From the NCBI GenBank assembly GCA_045114235.1, contig JBGUKB010000068.1, forward strand, positions 17,691-81,690: DNA of 64,000 nucleotides, written 5' to 3'. This stretch comes from UBA1732 sp045114235 (GTDB taxonomy: Bacteria; Verrucomicrobiota; Lentisphaeria; Victivallales; UBA1829). Within the stretch, counting starts at the first letter, position 1, and every line of letters begins with the position of its first letter. The position numbers and the translations under genes were made by a program. Shown one piece after another: positions 57,636 to 64,000 of the stretch. The notes below the pieces were generated by a model. That model saw nothing but the letters and a program-made list of their open reading frames with translations. It made no database searches and had not been told where the DNA came from.

Positions 57636-60185
57636 ATGAGCAAACAACTGGTTATCGTGGAATCCCCTGCGAAAGCGCGCACTATCGGCCGGATCCTGCC
57701 GTCCGAATACATCATCAAGGCCTCGATGGGCCATATCCGCGACCTGCCCGAAAACTCGTTCGGCGTGGACATCGAGCACAATTTCGCGCCGCAGTACGAG
57801 GAAAGCAAGGCGCGCGGACACAACCTCGGCGAACTCAAGACCGCCGCGAAGAGCGCGGAAGACATCTATCTGGCGTCGGACCCTGACCGCGAAGGGGAAG
57901 CCATCGCTTGGCATCTTCAGGAAGTCCTGCGCAAGATCAACAAGAAGGCGCGCTTCCACCGCGTCTCCTTCCACGAGATCACCCGCAGCGCCATCAACCG
58001 CGCATTCCAATCGCCCGGCGAAATCGACATGAACCGCGTGGACGCCCAGCAGGCGCGCCGCGTGCTCGACCGCATCGTCGGCTATCAGATCAGCCCGCTG
58101 CTGTGGTCGCGCATCGAACGCGGCATCAGCGCAGGGCGCGTGCAATCCGTGGCGCTCCGCCTGGTCTGCGAACGCGAACGCGAGATCCTGGCGTTCATCC
58201 CGAAGGAATACTGGATCTTCGAGGCGCTATTCCATCCGGAAACCACCCCGGGACGTTCCTTCCGCGCGAAACTCGCGAAAGTCGACGGCAAAAACGCCGA
58301 CGTGGCGAACAAGGAACAGGCGGAAGCTCTTCGCAAGCTCATCGACGATGCCTCCGCCTGGCGCATCGCCGATCTGGAAACTACGCCCCGCCGCAAGTTC
58401 GCCCCGCCGCCGTTCATCACCAGCACGCTCCAGCAGGCAGCCAGCTCCGCCATGGGGTTCACCGCGAACCAGACCATGCAGACCGCGCAGCAGCTTTATG
58501 AAGGCATCACGCTCGACAACGGCCCCGTCGGCCTCATCACCTACATGAGAACCGACGCGGTGAACATCGCCATCGAAGCGCAGGCCGCGTGCCGCGCCTA
58601 TATCGAGGCGGCGTTCGGCGCAGACTATGTCCCGCAGAAGCCCAACATCTACAAATCCAAGGCGAACGCGCAGGCGGCGCACGAGGCGATCCGCCCCACC
58701 GACGTCAACCTGACCCCGGACAAGCTCCGTCCGTTCCTGAACCCGGCCCAGCTGAAACTCTACACGCTGATCTGGCGCCGTTTCGTGGCGTGCCAGATGA
58801 ATCCGGCCCTGCTCGAAACGACCACCGTCACCGTGGAAAACGCCGCGCCCGCGCCGCACGTCTTCTCATTCCGCTCCTCCGCGACCGTGACCAAGTTCCC
58901 CGGATTCCTCGCCGTCTACAACATCAAGGACGAAACGCACACGGCGGAAGACGACCAGGACGAATCCGCGCCCGATCCCGAACTCCTCGGCATGCTCCGC
59001 AACGGCACGAACTGCGATCTCGCCGGATGCAAGCCCGAACAGAAGTTCACCGAGCCCGCCCCGCGCTACTCCGAAGCCACGCTCATCAAGGAACTAGAAT
59101 CCAACGGCATCGGCCGTCCGTCCACGTACGCCACGATCGTGAACACCATCCAGGTCCGCAAGTACGTGAACCGCGAAAAAGGCAAGCTCATCCCGACCGA
59201 ACTCGGATTCCGCGTGAACGACTATCTCGTGAAGTCGCTCCCCGAGCTCTTCCAGGTCGGATTCACCGCCGACATGGAAAAGAAGCTCGACAACGTCGAG
59301 GACGGCGAGGTCGAATGGACCGCCATGCTCCACGATTTCTACGGTATCTTCTCCGAATGGCTCAAGGGCGCGAAGTTCGCCGACGCCCCGGACGACGACA
59401 AGGCCGCGGCCCTCATCGGCATCCTCGCCGGATTCCAGGGCTGGGAAAAGCCGGTCGTCCAGCCCGGCGCGAAACGCCCGTTCAACGAAAAGACCTTCTT
59501 CAACTCCGTCGTCTCCAAGAAGCAGTCCGGCGTCCCGGTCACGGTCAAGCAGTGGAACGCCCTCCTCTCCATCGCGGCGAAGTACCGCGACAAGCTCCCC
59601 GGCCTGGAGGAAGCCGCCGCGAAGTACGGTTTCACCGGCGAACTCAACGACGCGCAGGCGAAACTGAACGCGCATCTGCAGGCGATCCGGGAACGCCAGG
59701 CCGAACAGGCCGAGACCCCGAAATTCGAAGCCGATCCGCGTCTGGAAGCGGTATTCCAGGCGGCGGAAAAGGTCAAGTGGAACAAGGCCGAACGCATCCG
59801 CGGCCGCGTGTACGACGACGCCGCGTTCGTGGAATCCCTCCGCAAGCAGTACAAGGCAGGCAAGACGCTCAGCGCCAAGCAGATCGCCGCGCTCCTCCGC
59901 GTCATCCGCAAGTACCCCGGACAGTTCCCCGAAGGCGAACTCGCCCCCGCGACGCCCGCCCCCGAGCAGAACCCCGCCGCGAAAGCGCAGATCGACGCCC
60001 TGCTGAACGCGTTCAAGTCGTTCGAAAGCTGGAACGAACCCACGGTCCGCCGCGGACGCACGTTCAGCGACCGCGACTTCATCGCCTCGCTCGCCAAGCA
60101 GCACGCCTCCGGCAAGGTTCTCAGCGAAAAGCAGGTCGCCGCGCTGGAACGCATGGCCGCCAAGTATAACCTGAAACCGGTATGA
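57636..60185 (+). CDS. topA: DNA topoisomerase I with a non-standard C-terminal triple repeat
   Basis: Relaxes negative supercoils. The 849-residue protein has the Toprim domain (IVESPAKART at residues 7-16; SDPDREGEAIAWHL near residue 82), and the catalytic Tyr in GLITYMRTDAV near residue 305. SAGRVQSVALRL and ESNGIGRPSTYATIV are also intact. After about residue 590 the usual zinc fingers are missing. Instead there are three copies of a roughly 60-residue repeat starting near residues 600, 707 and 793 (for example RGRTFSDRDFIASL then LSEKQVAALERMAAKY). I do not recognise this repeat. It overlaps the next gene by ATGA. Confidence 0.95.
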   Translation: MSKQLVIVESPAKARTIGRILPSEYIIKASMGHIRDLPENSFGVDIEHNFAPQYEESKARGHNLGELKTAAKSAEDIYLASDPDREGEAIAWHLQEVLRKINKKARFHRVSFHEITRSAINRAFQSPGEIDMNRVDAQQARRVLDRIVGYQISPLLWSRIERGISAGRVQSVALRLVCEREREILAFIPKEYWIFEALFHPETTPGRSFRAKLAKVDGKNADVANKEQAEALRKLIDDASAWRIADLETTPRRKFAPPPFITSTLQQAASSAMGFTANQTMQTAQQLYEGITLDNGPVGLITYMRTDAVNIAIEAQAACRAYIEAAFGADYVPQKPNIYKSKANAQAAHEAIRPTDVNLTPDKLRPFLNPAQLKLYTLIWRRFVACQMNPALLETTTVTVENAAPAPHVFSFRSSATVTKFPGFLAVYNIKDETHTAEDDQDESAPDPELLGMLRNGTNCDLAGCKPEQKFTEPAPRYSEATLIKELESNGIGRPSTYATIVNTIQVRKYVNREKGKLIPTELGFRVNDYLVKSLPELFQVGFTADMEKKLDNVEDGEVEWTAMLHDFYGIFSEWLKGAKFADAPDDDKAAALIGILAGFQGWEKPVVQPGAKRPFNEKTFFNSVVSKKQSGVPVTVKQWNALLSIAAKYRDKLPGLEEAAAKYGFTGELNDAQAKLNAHLQAIRERQAEQAETPKFEADPRLEAVFQAAEKVKWNKAERIRGRVYDDAAFVESLRKQYKAGKTLSAKQIAALLRVIRKYPGQFPEGELAPATPAPEQNPAAKAQIDALLNAFKSFESWNEPTVRRGRTFSDRDFIASLAKQHASGKVLSEKQVAALERMAAKYNLKPV

Positions 60186-60838
60186 GCCGTGTTTGCCGCA
60201 TCAGCCGCACCAGGAGAGCCGTTCTCTTCTGGGCGGCGGCGGCCCTGATCGCCGCGCTGGAGGCAGTCCTGACCGCCGGATGGCTGGTCGGCAAGACTTC
60301 GGCGCGCATTTATTCCTCCGCGAACGGCATCCCGGCCCGCAAGGTCGGGATGGTCCTTGGTTGTCCCGAATATTCCTATGGACGTCCCAGTCCCGTGCTC
60401 GCGGGGCGGCTCCTGGCGGCGGCGGAACTCTACCACGCGGGCAAGGTACAAATACTGGTCGTGTCGGGAGCCGACTATTCCGAACGTTTTTATAACGAAA
60501 TCCCCGCCATGACGCGCGGACTGGTCGCGCTGGGCGTACCGGAGGTCGCCATCATCGGCGACAACAAAGGACTCCGCACGCTCGACTCGATCCTCCGCAT
60601 GCGGGACGTCTTCGGATGCGACGACTTCATCACAATCTCCCAGCGGGACCACTGTGAACGCGCGCTTTATCTGGCAGACCACCACGGCATCTCGACCATC
60701 GGGTACGAGGCGGAAATATCGTCGGGACTGTATTTGGACGAATGGCTCGAATCCGCGATCCGTGTCCCGCTCTCCAACGTGAAGGCCATCCTGGATGTCG
60801 CGATCGACCGGCGTGCGAAATATCCGACCGAACGCTAA
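60182..60838 (+). CDS. SanA/YdcF (DUF218) family membrane protein
   Basis: A 218-residue protein with one N-terminal membrane anchor (AVLFWAAAALIAALEAVLTA, about residues 13-32) and a periplasmic DUF218 domain. SanA-like features are VGMVLGCPEYSYGRPSPVLAG near residue 55, an ILVVSGADYSERFYNEIPAM segment, RTLDSILRMRDVFG, and ISQRDHCERALYLAD near residue 155 (cf. TQxFHxxRAL). SanA affects envelope barrier function in enterobacteria; the reaction is unknown. Start overlaps the topA stop. Confidence 0.85.
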   Translation: MSRVCRISRTRRAVLFWAAAALIAALEAVLTAGWLVGKTSARIYSSANGIPARKVGMVLGCPEYSYGRPSPVLAGRLLAAAELYHAGKVQILVVSGADYSERFYNEIPAMTRGLVALGVPEVAIIGDNKGLRTLDSILRMRDVFGCDDFITISQRDHCERALYLADHHGISTIGYEAEISSGLYLDEWLESAIRVPLSNVKAILDVAIDRRAKYPTER

Positions 60839-60870
60839 TCTCAAATAAACGGACAAGGAGAAGGCAAACG

Positions 60871-61596
60871 ATGAATCCTGTTTCCGATACGGTATTGATC
60901 CTCGCTGCGGGCGGAGCGTCCACCCGGTTTGGCGGCGGCTCCAAGCTCTTCGCCGAGCTCGACGGCATCCCGGTTTTCCTTCATGCAATCCGCACCGCCG
61001 CGTCCGTGCTGACGCCCGGTTCGATCATTTTATCTGTTCCGACTGCCGCCGAGGCGGATTTCCGTGCCGCGGCGGAAACATATCTCCCTGACGTACCGCT
61101 TCATTTCACGCACGGCGGCGCGACCCGGACGCTGTCCGTCCTGAACGCCCTCGAAGCGGCGGCAAATCTCGGCGAATCGCATTTTCAACTCGCCGCGGTC
61201 CACGACGCCGGACGCCCGATGCTCACCCTGGAACTCCTGCTGGCGTGTCTGGACGCCGCGCGGCTTCACGGCGGCGCGATGGCATGCCGCAAGGTCGCCG
61301 AAACGGTGAAGCGCATCACCCCGGAGGGGTTCCTCGGCGAGACCGTCCCGCGCGACGAGCTCCGCACGGCGGAAACGCCGCAGGTATTTCATTTCGAACC
61401 GCTTCTGGATGCCTACCGCCGCGCCGCCGCGTCCGGCGAAGTCTTCACCGACGACGCGCAGGTCATGGAACGGTTCGCCCCGGTCCGCGTGTTCCCGGTC
61501 GAACACGATTTCCCGAATCCGAAGATCACGTACCGTCCCGACCTGGAACTCTGCCGCACGCTGCTGCGTCTCCGCCGCGAGGAAACCGGCGCATGA
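60871..61596 (+). CDS. ispD: 2-C-methyl-D-erythritol 4-phosphate cytidylyltransferase
   Basis: Third step of the MEP isoprenoid pathway, adding CMP to MEP. The 241-residue protein has the CTP-binding loop LAAGGASTRFGGGSKLFAEL (residues 11-30), THGGATRTLSVLNAL near residue 88, VHDAGRPML near residue 110 (HDAARP in most homologues), and ETPQVFHFEPLLDAY and TDDAQVMER downstream. ATG 60871 has AAGGAG 9 nt upstream. Its stop overlaps the glycosyltransferase start. IspH of the same pathway is at 8683-9540. Confidence 0.93.
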   Translation: MNPVSDTVLILAAGGASTRFGGGSKLFAELDGIPVFLHAIRTAASVLTPGSIILSVPTAAEADFRAAAETYLPDVPLHFTHGGATRTLSVLNALEAAANLGESHFQLAAVHDAGRPMLTLELLLACLDAARLHGGAMACRKVAETVKRITPEGFLGETVPRDELRTAETPQVFHFEPLLDAYRRAAASGEVFTDDAQVMERFAPVRVFPVEHDFPNPKITYRPDLELCRTLLRLRREETGA

Positions 61597-63506
61597 AGCC
61601 GAAGGCAAAAACAGCCTCCGTTCCCTCATCCGGCAAAGCCTCCGCGCGCCGCCGGAATCATCTATATTTCCCGGTCGTCCTGGCTCTGCTCGCCCTGCTC
61701 GCCGTCGTGCTCCGCATTATCATGTCAGTCGAGGTCGTCCATACGGATCCCTTCGCGTACAATCCGCCGGACGTGACGGACATGGCGACATATCATGCGC
61801 TGTCCCGAGGCATCCTGAACGGCCAATTCCCGGCGGAATTCGTGTACCAGCCGTTTTATTACACGGTCTTCCTCCCGGCGGTGAAATTCCTGTTCCGCTC
61901 CGAATACATGAGCGTGGGCATCGCGCAGTCGGTCTGCGTCGGCGTCATCGTGTGGTTCGCGGGACTGACCGGCGCGATGCTGCGCTCACGCATGACCGGA
62001 CTCGTGGCGGCGGCCCTGTGTGCGTTCTCCACGATGCTGTTTTTCTACGTGCCGTACGCGCTGATCGAGATCCAGCAGGCGATGTGGTTCACACTGCTGT
62101 TGTATTTCACGCTGCGCGCGATGAAGACCGGACGCGCCGGATTCTTCGCGGCGGCGGGCCTGATCCTGTCGTTCGCGATCCTGTCGCGCGGCAACGCCTG
62201 GTGTTTCCTGCCCGCGCTGGGATTCGCGTACTGGACGGCTCTGCGCAGGAAACGCTTTTCCACGCGCCGCAGGGCCGTTCTGGCGGCGGTTCTCTGCCTC
62301 GCCGCGATTCTGTTGCCCCAGCTGCCTTTCGCCGTCAGAAACACCCTTGCGACACATTCCCTGTCCGGGCCGTCGACTGCCGGACCCGCGGTCCTCACGC
62401 TCGGCAACAATCCGGAATCCCCTCCCGGCGGTCTGCCAATCCCGTATCCGCCGACCTACGACGAATGGATGGACCACGAATCCGAATATTCCATTCCGCG
62501 CCGCATTTTCGACTGGTTTCGCGCGGAGCCGATGGCGTTCCTTCAGCTCCAGGCGGAAAAGTTCTTCCTGTTTTTCGATTCGCACGAGATCCCGAACAAC
62601 ATCCAGCTGGGCGTGAACGCAACAGGAAGCACTATCTTCCGTGTGTGCGGCAAGCTCCGCACGGGAATCCTCATCGCCCTTGCGCTCGCCGTCTTCTTCC
62701 TGTATTTCCGCCAACTGAAATATCATCCCGGACACCTTCTGCTCTATCTGTTCCTCTTCCTGTATGCGTTTGCCACCGTCGCGTTTTACATGCTGGCACG
62801 GTTCCGCGTCCCCGCCATCCCGTTCTTCGCGATCGGCGCGGCGCTGTTCGTCACGGACGTCTTCGGGATGAGACGGCTCGCTTTCTGCCCCCGAATCAAG
62901 AATCCCCCCCTATGGATCCCGCTGAAATACGGTCTGGCGTGGCTCGCGGGCGTGTATTTCGTGTGGGGCATCTATCCGTCGTACCGAAAAGCGTACGAAC
63001 CCGGACTGACGAAGCTGACGCGGCCGGACGGCGTGCGTCTGGAAACGGATTCCATGCTGCTGATGCACGACAACGGCCCGAACTATCTGGACGGCTGGTC
63101 GGTGGCGAATCTTGACGGCGGCGTGACGTTCTCCAAGACGTTTTCCGCACAGGGCATTGACCTGAGCAAATACCCGAATGCCTATGTAACGGCATCATTC
63201 TACACGGAACAGCCGCGCGAAATAAACGTCGTCTGCAACGGCAAACGGGAGACGGTCTCCCTGGTTCCTTACGATCTGTACCGTCTGCCGCTCATCCCGG
63301 TCCGCCTTGGGCCGTTCCCCGTATTCCCTGACCTTACGTTCACGTTCTCGTTCCCGGGGCTCGCGCCGGACCAGGCCGGTCTGGCGGTCGATTTCCACCG
63401 CGACTACGGACGAACGGCCTACCGCGGCGAGGTCCTCCCCGCGGAAGCGGTCGTGCAACTTGAACTTATAAAAGCGGACGCGCCGCCGGAAAACGTATCC
63501 CCCTGA
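61593..63506 (+). CDS. GT39/ArnT-like membrane glycosyltransferase
   Basis: A 637-residue polytopic protein with an N-terminal basic tail, about ten to twelve membrane spans, and a C-terminal soluble domain of about 150 residues. Features of polyprenyl-phosphate-sugar glycosyltransferases are visible: an acidic first loop (TDPFAYNPPDVTDMATYH, near residue 50), RLGNN-like LTLGNNPESPPGG, and FRAEPMAFLQLQAEKFFLFF followed by EIPNN near residue 335. The start ATG 61593 overlaps the ispD stop. It would add a sugar to a periplasmic acceptor (lipid A, protein or glycan). The C-terminal beta-rich domain is unassigned. Confidence 0.82.
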   Translation: MKPKAKTASVPSSGKASARRRNHLYFPVVLALLALLAVVLRIIMSVEVVHTDPFAYNPPDVTDMATYHALSRGILNGQFPAEFVYQPFYYTVFLPAVKFLFRSEYMSVGIAQSVCVGVIVWFAGLTGAMLRSRMTGLVAAALCAFSTMLFFYVPYALIEIQQAMWFTLLLYFTLRAMKTGRAGFFAAAGLILSFAILSRGNAWCFLPALGFAYWTALRRKRFSTRRRAVLAAVLCLAAILLPQLPFAVRNTLATHSLSGPSTAGPAVLTLGNNPESPPGGLPIPYPPTYDEWMDHESEYSIPRRIFDWFRAEPMAFLQLQAEKFFLFFDSHEIPNNIQLGVNATGSTIFRVCGKLRTGILIALALAVFFLYFRQLKYHPGHLLLYLFLFLYAFATVAFYMLARFRVPAIPFFAIGAALFVTDVFGMRRLAFCPRIKNPPLWIPLKYGLAWLAGVYFVWGIYPSYRKAYEPGLTKLTRPDGVRLETDSMLLMHDNGPNYLDGWSVANLDGGVTFSKTFSAQGIDLSKYPNAYVTASFYTEQPREINVVCNGKRETVSLVPYDLYRLPLIPVRLGPFPVFPDLTFTFSFPGLAPDQAGLAVDFHRDYGRTAYRGEVLPAEAVVQLELIKADAPPENVSP

Positions 63507-63537
63507 CAGATATTCAGGACGCCGGGGCGGGGTAACG

Positions 63538-63567
63538 CTCCGGTTGACAGCCGCCGGCAAACCGGAG
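63538..63567 (+). terminator. Stem-loop after the GT39-like gene
   Basis: CTCCGGTT (63538-63545) pairs with AACCGGAG (63560-63567), 32 nt after the stop. There is no immediate T tract, so its role as a terminator is uncertain. Confidence 0.35.
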
Positions 63568-63649
63568 GAAATCCCCGAAAAAGATCCTCTTCCGGCTTGC
63601 GAATGACAGTATCGCACCGAAATTTTTTTGGTTTTTTTAGTGGGAGGGC

Positions 63650-63677
63650 TTGATTTTTTATTTTTGGCGGTTATATT
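63650..63677 (+). promoter_or_regulatory. Promoter of the MBL-fold gene
   Basis: TTGATT (63650-63655) and TATATT (63672-63677), 16-nt spacer, in an AT-rich stretch about 75 nt before the ATG. Confidence 0.55.
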
Positions 63678-63751
63678 GCTTTCAGATTTAGAACAACAAA
63701 AACAATTTTGTTTATTTTCACCCTCACCCGACAAAAGAAAGGACTCCCAGC

Positions 63752-64000
63752 ATGAAGATTTTGGCCGTTAAATTCAACGAGAAAGGTTTCATGACGCAGC
63801 CGTTCGCTCTGGGCGGAGAAGACGGGCCGGAAAAATTCGATGCGAAGGTCCGCTACCGCTCGTGCCTTCAGAACTATCTGATCGACACGGGTGACGAGGT
63901 CATTCTGGTGGATACGGGACTGCCGGCGGAATTTCCCGACATGGTGGTGGACGAGAATACGCAAATCTACCTTGGAAACCGCATCGTCGATTATATGACC
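63752..64000 (+). CDS. Metallo-beta-lactamase-fold protein, N-terminal part (runs off window)
   Basis: The first 83 codons are present: MKILAVKFNEKG, then a strand pair NYLIDTGDEVILVDTGLPAEF typical of the first beta hairpin of MBL-fold hydrolases (the DTG before the HxHxDH motif). An AGAAAGGA Shine-Dalgarno precedes the ATG. The zinc-binding HxHxDH would lie beyond base 64000, so the assignment rests on the N-terminal pattern alone. Confidence 0.7.
   Translation, partial: MKILAVKFNEKGFMTQPFALGGEDGPEKFDAKVRYRSCLQNYLIDTGDEVILVDTGLPAEFPDMVVDENTQIYLGNRIVDYMT

Overview
The window looks like the chromosome of an anaerobic, diderm (LPS-bearing) bacterium of the PVC superphylum, most likely Lentisphaerota (Victivallis-like). 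This is inference. The DNA is GC-rich with short AT-rich promoter gaps. A WaaP-type LPS heptose kinase, an LpxH-like hydrolase and IspD/IspH fit a Gram-negative cell. Hybrid-cluster protein, PPi-dependent phosphofructokinase and a membrane pyrophosphatase fit anaerobic, PPi-economising metabolism. A roughly 720-residue GreA with a huge N-terminal extension resembles the chlamydial form. No prophage, conjugative element, CRISPR array or intact insertion sequence is visible.

Layout. 1-6037 (minus): AICAR transformylase, RecD2 helicase, GSCFA protein, asparagine synthetase (cut by the left edge). 6180-10632 (plus): tmk-holB-trmO-ispH, a flavin-binding protein and an orphan. 10629-23753 (minus): a long co-directional run with pfp-gatC-gatA, a DUF815-like ATPase overlapping tadA, then purL-dapB-orphan-icd-GNAT-DUF2156-orphan. 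24315-27748 (plus): two translationally coupled Sel1-repeat paralogues inside a repeat-rich island. 28139-30680 (plus): NhaC-type antiporter and a nucleotidyltransferase. 30799-31728 (minus): polyprenol-kinase/CTP-transferase family membrane protein, then tRNA-Thr(UGU). 32310-34143 (plus): LpxH-like-coaD-DUF177. 34306-41302 (minus): pyrophosphatase and a surface-glycan group (GT2, phosphodiesterase, nucleotidyltransferase, WaaP, chagasin-like lipoprotein). 41396-48068 (minus): hcp, glnS, a phosphoesterase and long GreA. 48287-49528 (plus): FAD oxidoreductase. 49551-52994 (minus): a decayed IS66-like protein, uxaC and an autoregulated HTH/S24 repressor. 53336-57373 (plus): MoxR-DUF58-DUF4381-VWA (Bat-like) operon. 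57636-63506 (plus): topA, sanA-like, ispD, a GT39-like membrane glycosyltransferase. 63752 to the right edge: start of a metallo-beta-lactamase-fold gene.

Neighbouring genes are packed tightly, with many 4-nt ATGA stop/start overlaps, so most blocks are probably polycistronic. About a dozen promoters can be read. They share an unusual -35 (TTGAAA, often GCTTGAAAAAA), mostly a 17-nt spacer, and a TATAnT-like -10.

The most unusual material is non-coding. A family of five double-hairpin elements sits at gene 3' ends, always in the sense orientation of the upstream gene. Stem sequences change in compensating pairs between copies, and in two copies the element contains the upstream gene's stop codon. 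A second, AT-rich palindromic repeat occurs three times around the Sel1 pair, together with inverted 17-nt GC-rich boxes and a 19-bp tandem repeat. Among proteins, TopA has its zinc fingers replaced by three copies of an unfamiliar roughly 60-residue repeat, and one protein looks like an IS66 transposase stripped of its catalytic core.
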